From: Crotophaga sulcirostris
Lineage: Eukaryota > Chordata > Aves > Cuculiformes > Crotophagidae
Direction of reading: 5' to 3'
DNA length: 64,000 bases
Assembly: GCA_013397455.1 (NCBI GenBank)
Contig: VYZB01000371.1
Span: 610,698 to 674,697, forward strand
Numbering within the stretch: position 1 is the first letter of the stretch; the number at the start of each line of letters is the position of its first letter. The notes under the pieces were generated by a model. It saw only the letters and a list, made by a program, of their open reading frames with translations, ran no database searches and was not told the DNA's origin. The position numbers were made by a program, and so were the translations under genes. This document shows positions 36,176-50,400 of the stretch, piece after piece.

Positions 36176-39100
36176 GGGCAGGACTTGCAAATGAGGTTCT
36201 GTTTGCAGCTACATTTCTCACTTGGTTTTCTTATCTCGAAGTTAAAACATCTGTCATTTCCACATTGAGAAGGAACCAGAGAAAGCTCCTAGTCTATGTC
36301 ATACATCAAGAGGGACAGGCTTACACTTCAGGGAATTTGGAAAGCAGAATCATCTACTGCATCCTGGGGGCCCTTCTAAGTTTTCAGTGAAAGTGGTATT
36401 TTTATATTCACTACACTGTTAAGATTTTAGAAAGACTGATTAGTTTCTAAAATGTGAGGTCTTTTTATCTTCTAAGTATTTGTTTGGATATAGCAGCTGT
36501 GTGATATAGAATTACATTGACTTTGATTAAGCAAATGTAGATCTATAAAAGCATTAATAAGCCTGGACAGTATCTCACCTTCCCATGTTAAAAAACTTCC
36601 AGGCATCCAGACATCATTCCATACTCTTTTCAAGAGATGTTTCTCTGACCCCGCCATGTGGCAGCTGACCTAAAAAAATAAAAACAAGTAGAACCCAGGT
36701 TATAAAGAGGTCCTGTGATTTCTAAAAATGCATCCTGCAGATCAGAGATAGACAGAACCCACAACCATCTGTCCTATCCAGTGAGAAATTCTGCCTTTCT
36801 TCAACCTGAGTTTGCGAAGATCATCTTGTGGTGTGGATTTCTCTCAGTCTGGACATAGGAGACCAAGTTGCATATGAAATCCAGAGGGGAGAAAATAAAA
36901 TCCCAGCACCTTGAAATGAAAAGTATCCTGCGGCTTATTGGATTAATGTAGAAAATAGAAACACAGTTACAAAAAAATCAGGTTCTTCAGTCATGGGGAG
37001 CTGATCAGTCTGATTTTATATTTCTATTTTTGCTGCAAGATCAGTATGTGTGAACCTTTTTCCAGCACAGGAAACCTAAAAGAAGCTTCCAGCAAAGCAT
37101 GATATTGTTCTTGCTTGACCGTGCAGGGAGTCACTGATTGAAAAAAGAAAGCTGCCCAGCCCTGTGAAGTGTCACCATTATTTGTTACAACAGATTGGTC
37201 TGTCAACAAACTAAAAGTCATGATACAACTATAGGAAAACTCCACCAGTTTCTGGAGGGATAAATCAAGTACCCGGATATGTAGATACATGATAGTTCTA
37301 ATTTAGAAGACTAGGCGATTCTGTGTATACATTACCTTGAATTTAAGGGGGTGGCACAAGAAAGAGGGAAGTAAATTCCTCATGTAAGGAATCCAACTGT
37401 CTGTATGAAGAATTCAAGAGCTGCTTCTCAAAAGGGGACCAGGAGTGGAAGAATCCCATAGTGCTGCGATGACAGCTGGTTGAATACGATTTGGTCAGTT
37501 TCCAAAAACCTAAAAGTGTGCAAACCAACCTAAACGTTCTTCTGGAATCATTATGTTGATCTAGTTGTCTTTCTATTCCTCTTCCCTAAATTCTATAAAT
37601 AAGATTATGTGCAGCCCAGTTTTAAGTCTCAAATTTCTACCTTTTTTTTTTCTTAAACTTGATTTGAAAATGGGATTAAGGTTTTCTTTTAAAGCATGAA
37701 AGCTGTCTTTTTTCATACTTTACCTCAAAGAAGACAAATTGTGGGTTTAGGTTTTTTTATTTTTGGAGTAATTGTAATAATAATAAATAACACATCTCTT
37801 CAGGAAGAAAACATGCATGGAATATCTTTATGATAAACATTTAGAATTTTATTAGCATGATAAACCAGGGGGATATGACTGAAATATTTTCAGCCCTGAC
37901 ATAATTAGAGCTTTTGAATACATCCTACTATTTCAGCTGTCTTTGTGTTTCTTTATATCCACAGGCTTATAAGACATAGCAATTCCTTAGTCATATAAAT
38001 ATGTATACATTTTGCACATTCTACATTTTAAATACTACAAGTTCTTCCATAAATTAATATGCCTCACTTCATACCAAAAAAACTCTTTTTATGATACCTT
38101 TTTACAAGTGCACAATTTTAAAAGTGAAGTAGGTGGAAATATTAATGTTAAACAACCTCTCAAGAAATCTTTATCTGTTTTTATCGTTTACAAAGTAGAG
38201 GATTTAAACTTCACCCCAAACTGACACATAAACACTATCATTTACAACAATATTAAAGAGAAGTAGCAGAGAAACCTGCCTTTCAATGATATGGTGTATA
38301 GTTTAACAACAGAATAATAATCTGAAACTGAGAAGTATATTAGTAGACATAAAACTGTTGATTCCCTACTAAAGCTGTTGTTAATGTATGTAAAGCATAA
38401 CAAAAAAAGCCCTTTGTAAAAAATAAAAATAGATCCTTCAGCAAGCACTGAGAAATGACTTATAGGTATGTGTGTCAGCAAATGTTGCTATTTCAAATAA
38501 ATGAATTGCTCTTTTACCTCTATTAAAAAATGATTGAATTTTTTCACTCACAAAATTTGTTTTGTTGCTCAGTCTCTGCCAGGAAAGTTTTTTTTCTCTT
38601 TTTTAATGATGAAACTTTAAATACTTTGAAATAACGGAAGTGAGAAAGAATGAAGCATATACTTATCTTTTTAAATTCAGATCTGCAGTGCTATACTTAC
38701 CAGTGATACCACTGAAGTCAACAGAAAATTTGTGAAACAAGAAGATCAAGATTGATCCCTACCAGAGAAGGTAACAAAACTAGTCTTAGGAAAGAAATTT
38801 TTGCTGGAGAGAAATAGCCATTTTAATGCTTGGTTTTCAGTTGTCTTTATTTTTTCCTAATGTATTTTTCTTTATCATCACCCACTGAACCTCCAGACTT
38901 TTTTCTGCTGATTCTGCTGTCACATTTGACCTCATCTTAGCCAGTTCAAGTATTTTTTTACTTTCCATTATTAGAGAGGTTGGTTCAGGACATTCATCGC
39001 GTTCTCAGACCTCATTGAAATCCCACACTAAAAGATGTGGATGCACTTAATGGGGAAACAGAAATGTATGGAAGCCAGATGTAGGTACTAAACAGCCAAG

Positions 39101-42100
39101 TTTCGGTCTTTCCAATCTCCAAAGCAGATACACCTATATAAAATTCAGACCACCATACACCTTGATGCTTAGTGAGTGGTGCAACTCTTCGATCATTACT
39201 GAGATTTGTACATGTAATATCTTGATTGCAAGTTTAGAAATTATTTTTGAAAAGTAATCTTATACAGCACATACAAATACTATGTTTTAGCACAGACACT
39301 GCAGTGCGAAAAATAGCTGATTTTGCAGGCACCAGTTTGAAAGAACAGTATTGGCAGTTATAAAAAAATCTTGTTTTGACTTGTAAAGTGAGAAACTTGC
39401 TATGGTCATCACTGAGAGAGAATAAATACGGTAAAGCAAGATGTCATTTATATATTGTCGCTTCTCTGACCATAGCTGCACATTAAAAATGAGACTTCAG
39501 GATAAAGAACATCTGAAATATCACATGAAGTGAAACATCTACAAAAGATTACAAGGAAAAATTGACTTTATTAGAAAGGTACGTGCTTTGATCAGTGTTA
39601 ATGAACTGTACATGAAAGGTATAGATTTCAAAGAAATGATAGACCACAGTCCTAGAGGAATGTAATAACGTGTCAGGCTTTTTGCCACACACGCTCCTCA
39701 CTTAGTACAAAATTAATGACTTCTGTGGCCGGGAACTGTTATTTTAAGATTATTATTTTTGAAGTGCTATTAATTATTCCTAATAAAGTTATTTTACTGT
39801 GGACACAAGCAAACAAACTGCTTCATTCTTTTCTTTGATTTGTATATTAGTCCCTGAGCTCTGAAACCTGCAATACAGATACAGTACAGCATCCCTCGAG
39901 TGCCGAGTTAAATGAGTCTTCCCATAAACCTGTACCAATTGATTAATCTGTTTTCTTAATAATCACTTGCTTTCACTATGAACACAATGTTAGAAAACAA
40001 GCATTCTCAGAACACTGAATTAAATTTGCCCCTCTGAGGACATGAAAGTGATGGTTCATATTGCTGAGAAAGCATTTGCTCTGTAAAAAATGTGGATACT
40101 GATGTTGCTCTCTCCTTCCTTATGTGTTTTCCAGTCAATGGCAAAATTTAAATATATCTGCAGCCCCTTGTCAAGGAGTACTGCACAAAAAATATTACTG
40201 GACATCAAAGAACTATCTCCCTTTTCAGTTCATGTATCATACACATCAACTAATATTTACCACAATTTTATTTAAAACCCTTGACCCATTTACTCCGAGT
40301 TTCTTGGCTTCTTCTCCTACTTACTTACCACTTACATGATTTTTTCCCAATACAGCTCTTCGTAAACTGCAAGGCTATCCGCAGTGTTTGTACCATTACT
40401 GACACAATTCTGAAGGGTTCATGTGAGTCTCAGGTCTTCTTGTCATTGCCCTGATGACTACCAAGCAATTTACCTGTGTGCTAAATCTGGCTCCATTTTA
40501 AGTCAGTACATGGTGTTACTGACCTCCAGATGTGCCTCTGCAGCTTTGTAGAAGAGAAGAAGGAACATTCCCTGGGGTCAATGCTCTTATTTCAAAGTTC
40601 AGCAGCACCAGCGTGAACAAAATAAAAGTCTTTGGTGAATTCAACTGCTGAAATGTTTCTGAACTCTACAAACCTTATGGCAAAAGCAAAAAAGAGTTTA
40701 TAACACTGACATGCAAAGCTTAAAAAAAATAGCTGTTGTCTCTGAAGACAGAAGCTGACAAATGAAACAATGAAACATATAGTTATCTTCTATTTGGCTT
40801 TAAGACGAGTTCTTCATGCCTTTCAAGCAATACATTTTCTTCATTTTAGTCTAACAGAGAAGCTGACCTGACCGGATCTCACAGCACTTACTGCAAAAGG
40901 GAAAACCATGTTGTCCCCCTTTCTGTTACTCCTTTTGTCTTCCTTTCCTGCTTTTGGCTCTACCGTTCTGTCCTCTCCCCTCAAACTGGCTGGACTGCAC
41001 AGCTGAGCCTCTTAGTCAGCTCACCAAACCATCAAAAAACTAACCCAGCAGTAGAAGTGAATCACTTCCATGGGAAGGCAATAAGGAGAGTAAGAGTTGG
41101 CTGTATCAGTGTGAGAGATTTGCTTTCATTCTTCACAACTTTATTTAATTTATATGTATATAAAGTTAAAGCAGTTCCCTTATCATATTTACTTGTCATT
41201 GATCAGGCATCTCATGTAATGATTTCTCCCGTTCTTCCAAGAATACTTAAGGTCACAACTGCTTCACATTTAACAAACCTTCAGGCCCCTCTACAGAAAC
41301 CTAACAGCTGCAGGATTCAGTGGAAACAAACAACCAGAGGCCTAGGGTTTGTGAGGAATCTTGAAGATGGATAGTTGAACCATCACAGAAAAGTCTATTG
41401 CAACAAAAATGTTCCCTTCATGTCATTCTTGTATTTTACTTTATGGAGATCTTGGTAACTATCAGTTAATCTAGCTATATTACAGTGTCCCTGCTATTAA
41501 CAATATAATATAAAAAGGTTTTAATTCATCCCATCATTTTCAGAGAAACAGCAACTGAAATAAAGCTGTTTAGCTGCCTCACTAGCCTGGCTTTGCAGGA
41601 AATGGGCACTTTATTACACAGTTTTTGAATAGTGGATAGTCATAACAAAACCAAACACCAACAGACAGATGAAATAGAGGAACAGCCTGTTATATGAATA
41701 AAAACAGAAGGGTAAGTTCTTGCTGATCATGTTTACTACTTCTGTGCTACTGATTTGCACAAATAATTTTCATGGCAGGCATCAAAGAGCACAGGAAATT
41801 TAGGTTCAGATTGCCAACATTTTATTTCTGTAACATGCGGTATAATTCATATGGCTGTTGCTTTTCATTGCTTGGTGCTGGCCACTCAGACATATAGTGA
41901 ACAATAAGAAAAAAACCCTGATGATACAATTAATCTGGAATATTATTGTGGTAGAAGAGTTTTTTAATTATTGCTGTTATCGGTTAATTACAATGAGAGC
42001 TCTTTAGACATAAAGGAGAAAGAAAACCCACAGTCTCATTTAATGGCTGATTTCTGTTACTGTACAGAAAACTTTCTTAAAAGAACTACTGTTTTATCTC

Positions 42101-42274
42101 TACTTTTTCTCATAAAACCTTGTGTATCAGAGATGGGAGAAAAATGAACCAAAACACTTCATAGGGCTCAGCTGACAGGGAGCAGTTCAAAATGCCGTAG
42201 ACCTTTCTTGAAAGAGCATGCCAAAAAGTAGTCACAGATATTCAAAGCTACTTCAAGAAGCTTGTTTATCATTC

Positions 42275-42293
42275 TGTGGACTGCAAGTCCACA
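42275..42293. repeat. 8-bp perfect hairpin, 3-base loop
   Basis: TGTGGACT and AGTCCACA are exact reverse complements separated by GCA. It is GC-balanced, unlike most palindromes here, but stands alone. Confidence 0.45.
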
Positions 42294-45013
42294 CCAGGTT
42301 GTTTCTCCATTTTTTGAAGGCTTTCAGTGGGAGACACTTGACCATTTACTGACTATTGCCTGTACAAAAAAAGAAGTACCAGAAGTGCTCAGAGCAAAGA
42401 TATAACTTGTGGGATGACAGGGTACAGACTGGACCACGGGTGGCATTTCCAGGCAAGGAGCAGCTACAACTACTGCATAAATTGTAGAGCTGCTAAAGAA
42501 TAATAATATTATTAAAAAACTCACATCTTATTCACAACCATTTTGCATCTTTGTTGCTGAAAAAAAGAGTTGTGCTAAGGTCTCAAAATAACCAACCACA
42601 GATAAGAGCAAAGTTAGAAAGTGATCATTTTATTAAGGACATCTTTTTTTTGTGCCTTTTAATCTTTTAGCATGTAAGTCTTGATTTCAGCTTACTTCAG
42701 TGTTGAAAGAGGAACTATACACTGCAAAATAGTTGGAAACAATGGTTAAAAATGCTGTAATTTAGTAAAGATTATCAGATTGTTAATGTTTCTTAAAGGG
42801 GCAGATTACAGAGAGAGATACTCCTCTTCCCTCATCTCTGTGAAATCAAGTGAACAATTATCTGTTGACAGGGTCTCTTGTCTCCTTCTCTCTCATTGCC
42901 ATATAGCAATGGGTAAACTACTAGGGCTGTAGTAGAAGAGGTAAAATGGGGACAATCCAGAACCTGAGGGGAGATCAGAGACAAAAGAACACTCTGAAGA
43001 ATTATACTGGGATAAAATGCCTGTATATCCTAGAAGTACTATTCATAGGAAGAAATGCGAATTGATTGTTGAGTAATTTCAACACATTCCTATGCCAAAA
43101 TAATATGGCAAATCACTTTACACATTCTGCATAGGAAGAAATTCCTTCTTTATCCCTCTACTCCTAGACAGATGCTAACGGGAGCTGGCTGATGTTCACA
43201 GTTTGTGCGACTAATCTAAGCTAGTGATCTAGATTTCCTCTGCAGATAGTGAAGAGGGAGAAGAACCTTTATTGGACAATTTATTCCATCTTAAAGTGTG
43301 TATCTAGAATGGTGTGGAGGAATAACAGAGACAGGCAGTAATCACTTCCAGATGGCCACAGCTTGGAAAGAGATGCTGCTATGTAGTTCTGTTACCTGGA
43401 TGACTAAATACAGGTTTCAAGCTTAAACACAACAGCATTTTATACAGTTTTTCAGCTTTAGTATTTCCATGTCCCTCAGAATTACTAAGTATTTACTTAA
43501 TCCTGGAGGCAGGATGTGCAACAGAAGGATAAATAGTTCTAATATTTTTACTTTTATTATGGATTGTGACTTATGTTGGATGGACTGACAGCAGGAAAGT
43601 GTTTAGTACATAAAATGGGTGGAAAGTTCTGAACGCTATCATATAAACTCCCTTTAAACATCAGGCAAATCACCGGAGATTGATTTTCCTGCTAGGAATT
43701 AGCCATAAAGCGTTCAGACATGAATAGTAATTTGAATGTAATTGTCCCTTGATTGCTGGCATTCCAAACGTTTTTTGAATGTTGTTTTCCAATGGTTCAA
43801 AATGAGGATATTTGCATTTTTTATGTTATTTGTTTTTAAATAAAACTGATTTGTTAAGTTTAATTGCATTTAGAAAACTGAAACTTTAGAAAAAGCCACA
43901 TTTAAGATAGCCTTTGCCCAATTTGAATTATCTACATACAGATTTTCATACGCTGTTGCTTTATTTTTTTTCACAGCCCAACTTTTATTAGCCTTAGTTG
44001 AAGCTGTGAGTGTGCTGCATTTTTGCAAATGAAAACTTTGCTGTGACAAGATAAGCACTCAGAAAATGAGGAACATCTTTCCTCTCGTGTCTGCTTTAAG
44101 TGACTTGCTGTGAATCATAAGGTAATCTTGTGACAGATGATGATATAAAATACATTTTTTAAGTTGGCATTACATTGCCTTAACTGTAGGAATAAAGCCC
44201 ATTGAAAAACTGATTGCTGCTTCAGTCTTGGTATAAAACTGAAATTATAAACTTGCATGATGAATTGCTGAGCAGCTCAGAACAAAAGATTTCAACTACA
44301 TCAGAAGGAAAAAGTACTCTCTGAATTTGTTATCCAAGTCTTCCATAAAGTTAATGACCTTACAAGAAACATTTTTTGTCAAATAAACAATTTTTGTGCA
44401 AAGCAGTTCTACCCAATAATTTTTAACTTGGCTTTTTAGCTCTCTTGAGTCCCACATTTATTAACTTCATAGCTTCCAATATCTGAAAAAGTAAGATGAA
44501 AGTCTTGAAGATAATATGACTAAGTTGACATCCACAACAATTTTCTGGCATTGGCCATCTTGTTCACTGTCTGAATATAAAAGCACAGGTTAGGATCATA
44601 TTGTTAAAGTCTTCATTAGAATGCCTATATAAAAGAACCCTGAGTCGAGATAAAACAGACTGCTTTATTAATAGCATTTCCTGATTTTGAGTTGTACTTT
44701 TTCAGCATTAATATCTTAATACAGTTTTTGTTTAATTTGAAAATTTAAAATAAATAATCATATCTTCATTCCTTGTCTCTGAATGTGAAGAACTGATGTA
44801 TTAATGAGAAATTATTCCCAATATGGTAATATGTATAATTCCATAATGCAAAGAAATAATAGGCTTTTATAATGACACTTTTAATTTTGTACTATTGATC
44901 ACAATCAGTAATCAACATTTGTTGAATAAGATAAACTTGATAAGCTCACTGAAATATGGTAACGGCTTAAAACAAGTTAGAAGAAATATAGGGTAATTGC
45001 ATTGTTTGTTAAT

Positions 45014-45035
45014 GATATATTAATATTAATATATC
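45014..45035. repeat. Perfect 22-bp AT palindrome
   Basis: The 22 bases from GATATATTAAT to ATTAATATATC are identical to their reverse complement with no spacer. All but the outer G and C are A or T. Simple AT slippage could make this. Confidence 0.6.
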
Positions 45036-46791
45036 TTCACAAATGTTCCTCCCCAGCTCTCATTTGGATTAGATAATGAGCAATGTGGTAGACAGTAAGA
45101 AATTTTAATTAGCTAGGTTGAACTGAGAACAACTGACTGACTTCGACTTAGCGGATAACACATATTCAGCCACAGCTATGCTACTACAAACCAGAAAGTA
45201 AGGATTACATAGAAGAGTAGAAATACCTCTGGTGCCAGCAACATATATAAGACCAGATTAAGGGAAATTTAAGCTCAAATTTGAAATAAAAGTAGTTACT
45301 TGGGCAATACTCTTATGAACTTGCATAGGAGATTTTTCTTGCGTAATTTGTTTCTTGTTAATGTAAATAGGTCAACTCCATTTTTCTCTCCAGGACTCTA
45401 TGGATCATATACAGTAAAGAATAATGTGTATTATCTAGACCATACATACCATCAGTCTTGTTTATGGCAGCTACATACTCTCTTAAAAAATTATATATAT
45501 GTACAGATATACCATAATTAATTGGGCTATGAGGAGATGTGGCTAAAGCTAGCAACGAGGAATAATTAAAATGAAAGCACAGAAACATGAGTGTTGCTGT
45601 TCTGGCTTGTTTCTCAAGATTTTGAGTTAGATAACCCTAAAAATTTCAACAGTTTTAGCTATGTGCGAAGGGCAGCATGCTTATTTCTATTTGTAACTTC
45701 TGTCAAATTAAGTTCTTTTAAAAAAAAAATCTAAAAGGAAATGTCTTGCAGAGATTCTTTGGCCTCCTGACCCACAGGAAGCCTTTAAAAAGTCTAGTTA
45801 GCTGCATGTCTGTAATTTCCTAATATATCTTACCAGTTTCAGGAACAGACATACACAGAACAAAGTGCTTTCTTTGCTGTTTTAGATAGAGAGCTGCTTC
45901 AGCTTTGTATTTCCTACTCATATGGTTCCTAAATCTTGCAGTTAAGATTTTATTTAAAATTTCAAAATGTTACAGCTTCTGGAAGAAAGGAACTATGGCT
46001 AGCAACTGACTTTAACAGGGTTTAAGCATGTTTGAAAGGCTTTCTTGAGTAAGCTCAGGGACTTAAACTTGAAAGCTCAGCAGGGCTTAATTCTTCTAGC
46101 CTTTCATTGTCACCTTATTTCTGTTAGAAATCCCAACACTTCAGTGTAATTAATTGTGCAAATGAATACTATCAATGTAAAGATAGCAGTATGGGGCCAA
46201 AAGCAATGACTGTATTTCAAATGTTCCCCAGAAGTGACTATCCACCACCACCAGAACAAAGGGAATGAGGTCAGCGAAAATCCCTCATTTCCACTTCAAA
46301 TGAGAACTATCTGTAAAGAACAATTTTAGCCTGCAGTTTTATTTCTACTTTTAAAATTGATCAAGGAGAATTCTGTTAAAATACTGTTAATATTAGCAAT
46401 ATTAATAGGAAATAATTATGAAGAGAAAAAATACCTTTTCTTAAACAGGTCCTGATATCAACTACCAATACTGCTAATGTAAAAGCTTAGCCCTCTTGGT
46501 ATTCAGTGCCACATTAAAAGAATTTTTATTAACTAATTCAAGAAATATGATGAATGTCTCCTTCCAGATTCTATCCCTATCTTTCGTTACAGTATTATCT
46601 ATTAATAGAAGGTGCTTCTGGCAATACTTCTCTGCATACAATGCATAAAATTTTTAAGAAATAAAATATTCAGTATGGAGGACAGCTACTTGATCCATAC
46701 CAAGAATATCATAACATTTGATGCTTCAATTTAAAACTAAACCTAATAGTTCCACTTCTTTTAATCCTATAATTGGGAACTTATAATATAT

Positions 46792-46855
46792 GGGACAAAT
46801 TCTCAACAGGGGAATTGTCATACCTCCATTGACTTCAACAACAATTTAAGCTGCT
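46792..46855 (+). repeat. Probable ancient self-complementary repeat, one arm and core
   Basis: GGGACAAATTCTCAACAGG, ATTGTCATACCTCCATTGAC and TTCAACAACAATTTAAGCTG follow, in order, the left arm, core and start of the right arm of a palindromic repeat I recall from bird, crocodile and turtle DNA (…AAATTCTCAGCTGGTG…CATAGCTCCATTGACTTCAA…). The right arm is decayed, so the copy no longer folds well. Confidence 0.45.
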
Positions 46856-47407
46856 AAACTGATCCTGTATCTTTAATCCCTCATTATAGTCTCACAAATT
46901 TACCTCTCAGAATTCTTTTTATTATCTTTGACTTATTTTTACTATTAAATATAAAATAAATAACTTCATTTAGTTGACAGTGTAATTAAAACCCGCAAAC
47001 CTGACGAGTTCCCAAGGGTTTTTAGGATTTCTTGATGAATAGGTTGTCCAAACACATCATAATGCATGGTAGTGATACAAATGTCTTTTTTTCCTATTAC
47101 TACTTACTTTTTAGTGTATAGAAGTTTTCTCCAACCCCAAACAGGATCAAAGCTCTCTTGGCCTAGACAAAAATGATGTAGTCCTGATCTAAAGAACATG
47201 CAGTTTAAAAAATTAGGAAAGTTTAAGGTGAAATGTTGCTTGTATGAATTACGAATTGCAGCATTAGCCATCTGCAGCCTGGTATCAAATACCTCCGGAA
47301 AACAAGTTTTGGCATAGACTTAAATTTCCTATGTTAAACAGAAAATTTGGGAGCTAGACAGGGTTGAGGCAGCATCAAAGAACAGATGCTTTCTGATAGT
47401 TGGTTAT

Positions 47408-47495
47408 GGCTCTGATTCAGGAACATATTTAAACACAGAGATATGCTTAAAGGCTTGACTGCATAGGGATGCACGTAAAGCTGCGCTTAGAGCTA
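47408..47495 (+). repeat. Probable ancient self-complementary repeat, decayed copy
   Basis: GGCTCTGATTCAGGAACATA, TTTAAACAC, ATATGCTTAAAGGCTTGACT and GCACGTAAAGCTGCGCTTAG resemble a repeat I recall with the order CTGATTCAGCAAAGCACTTA, AGCACATGCTTAA and TTAAGCA.GTG. It lies about 550 bases after the similar scrap at 46792, but I cannot say that the two are one insertion. Confidence 0.4.
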
Positions 47496-50400
47496 AACAT
47501 TGGTAGAAGTGCCCTGCTAAATTGTGTATCTAAGAGCAGGACCTCTTCCACTATCCTTTAGGACTGCTCTAGTGACTGATGCTGTTATATCTTCTCTTTT
47601 TATTATCTGTCCATTATCAGTCAAAATGGGAAGCTCCATCAGATAGGAAGTCAAAATCTTTTGATTTTGTGATACTGTGATTACGTTATTGTATTCGCTT
47701 AAGATAGACCACCTCTGATTATGTCAGTAAACTGGTGGATATCACCCTACTCATAAGACCAGCAAGGTGATTTGTTTCTCTTTTCAAACTACTCTTTATC
47801 TGAGAAACAATTGTGCCAATTGTACCAGCTTCAGCAAATTCAGACGTGCCCACCAGCACATCTGAGAACAGCACAGTATTACAGCACTTTATGCTATTTA
47901 TTATGTGCCAAGAGCAATTAAGTTAGAATTGTAATTATTGGTCAATATTTACAAAAATTTAAAATGGTTTAGTGTGTAATCATTCTCTTGAATACTGACC
48001 AGTAACACAACCTGCAGCTATCTCACACAACTTTGATAAACTTTCAGACCTCTGGTCTGAGATTCTGTGAAGGTGAATATCTACTACTGTAATAGTTTTC
48101 ACTGAAATTCATCCATGTTTCAAGAATTTGAACTGCACATATCAGACAGTCTTGTCTGTTTTTTCTCATCTATTCTTCTTACTGACATGCAGAAAATTCA
48201 TATTTTAGAAGATTCAATTACCAGGTTGCCAGGATATATTTCAGTAAAAATATGTTTCATTGTCAACTACAAATTATTTGAGGTGCTTTTCTCATATACT
48301 TTTGGAGTAATAATCTAACATCATCCAGAGACAGTGAAATAGTAGAATATCTACAAAACCGCAGGAACGTTAAAAACTAGCAATCTTCTTTTGAGAACAC
48401 TTTCGGTATCTCCTCAAGTGATGGTCTTACAAATCCCCTGTCGTTCAAAGTGTATTTTTATATGAATGAGAGAAAAATTCTTAGAGAAGCATTTGAGAGT
48501 ATATATTAGAAGAGGTGACATTTTTATGCATGCCTGAAAATCCTAGGAATCTACATTTCAACCTTTCCCCATGACTTGGCTGATAAATGTAATTTCATGC
48601 AACCTCTGTAAACAGCTCCCTCCATACGTGAGTATTTCTATTATTGATTTGGTCTAGCAACTGATTAAAAAGTCCTTTGTTATAAGAAGCAAAACTTCTG
48701 ATTCCAAATTTTGAACCCTTGAACACTGGTCTGGGGCAGCTTAAAGACACCAAACGTAAAATCCCCTCCCCTTCTAGAGGTCTCTGCAAATTTAATATGT
48801 CTGGTAGAAAAGAGTTAATTGTTAGAGCCAGAAAGATAATTGAAGCTCATCATGCAGTCTGATCCAGATGCTTCTTATAAAAGGAAGAAAAAGGAACTGG
48901 TGCATAGTGAAGGGAAGAAGCTGCCTTTATCTCAGGAGATGCAGCTGTCATGTAAACACTGAGTATGTAGTGCCATCTGCTTAATGCCTGAAGTTGCATT
49001 TGTATCACAGAATGGAAGAACCTTAATTTGAGGACTGTGCTTGCTCTCTAAAGAAGAAGTAAAGTAGAGGGAGAAGCCTTTAGTCTTGTAATCTGCACAG
49101 TATGTCACATCGTTTAATTTTTAAGCTCTAAAGGAAGAGAGAAAAGAAGAAACATATATAGATTCTATATAAAATGTGGAGACTCAGAAGAACAATGTAG
49201 TAAAGATGAAAAATGACCCAAGGAAAAAACAGTAGTGGCAATTCCCTGTGCTCAGCAGAGGTTTCTGAAGCTCGTAGAAAACATCAGAGAGATTCAGGCT
49301 GCCCAAGCAGTCTGACTGTCTGATATGAGCAGAGGTTGAAGTCTGAAAGTGAAAAGGCAGTGTTGTGGGCTCTTCTTGATGCATGAGCTGGATTTGAATA
49401 CTAACTACCTTTGCCCTCTTGCCAAAAGTTAGTTCCAGTCAGGTTCCAGCCCCTATACTGGAATACTGGTAGCTGCAAGCCTTATCCTGCACACTACAGA
49501 AGTGTTCTCCCTTTGAGAGAAGAACTAATGTGTCATCTCTTGGGTAAGTTAGTGCAGTCAGCTGTGGTGCAAATTTAAGATTTACCAGCTATTCTAAACT
49601 AGCTTTGTATGTTTTTACTTTGCTTAACAATGTCCATGCAGGCAGTTAGGAAGGGCAGTCAGTGCTCTGTTAAGTCCTACTCTAGTTGACTGTGTGCCAA
49701 CTTTCTAAAATAGAAAAACTTGGAGAAGAAATTGGTCTTGTCAAATGCTGGAAGATTCAATATCTTTTAGGGCCACACTAGAGAGGATGATAAATCACCT
49801 CTGAAAAAAAGATTACAAGTGAAGATGTTTACTGCTGGATATTAAAGCATAGTAACATTTTAATGTTGTGTTGGAACCCAATTTAGAAAAATATAGTCTT
49901 CTCCTTTAGCCTCTGATACATGAGAAAACCCCAGTATATTTATTACTTTTAATTGAAAGCAAGTTGAAGATTCCAAATGTTGTGCTAAGTCTTTATTGAT
50001 ACAAATTCTATGGTATTGTCTCTGAAACTCACTGGGAACCATTACTAATCCCTCCTTTAAAGATATTGCATATGACAGCCCTGAAATTTAAAGCTAGGCA
50101 GCAGTTTTTGGAGGGATAATACTCTATCTTGTGCCATAGCAAGGAATTTAACTGAGGTGGAGGGGACAGTTATAATAGTGTTATACGGTTATAGCATCCA
50201 AAAACTGGAATAGGAACTGCCAGTAGCTAAAATGTGACATTAACATGTTTCTTTATTGGAAGAGGTAGTTTAGGGAGCTTTTCTAGTGAGCCATTAGGAA
50301 TTCCTGCAATATGAAACTGCTTTTTCTCTAGAAGAATAAGTGTCAGGAAATAAGTAGATATGTACTGAAAATACATGTTTACTGTAAACAAGTTGTAAAC

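Noticed and set aside
49007..49035. TCACAGAATGGAAGAACC as a CR1 tail
   Set aside because: Only about 15 bases resemble CR1 and the following GACCTTTAAAGGTC-like block is missing.
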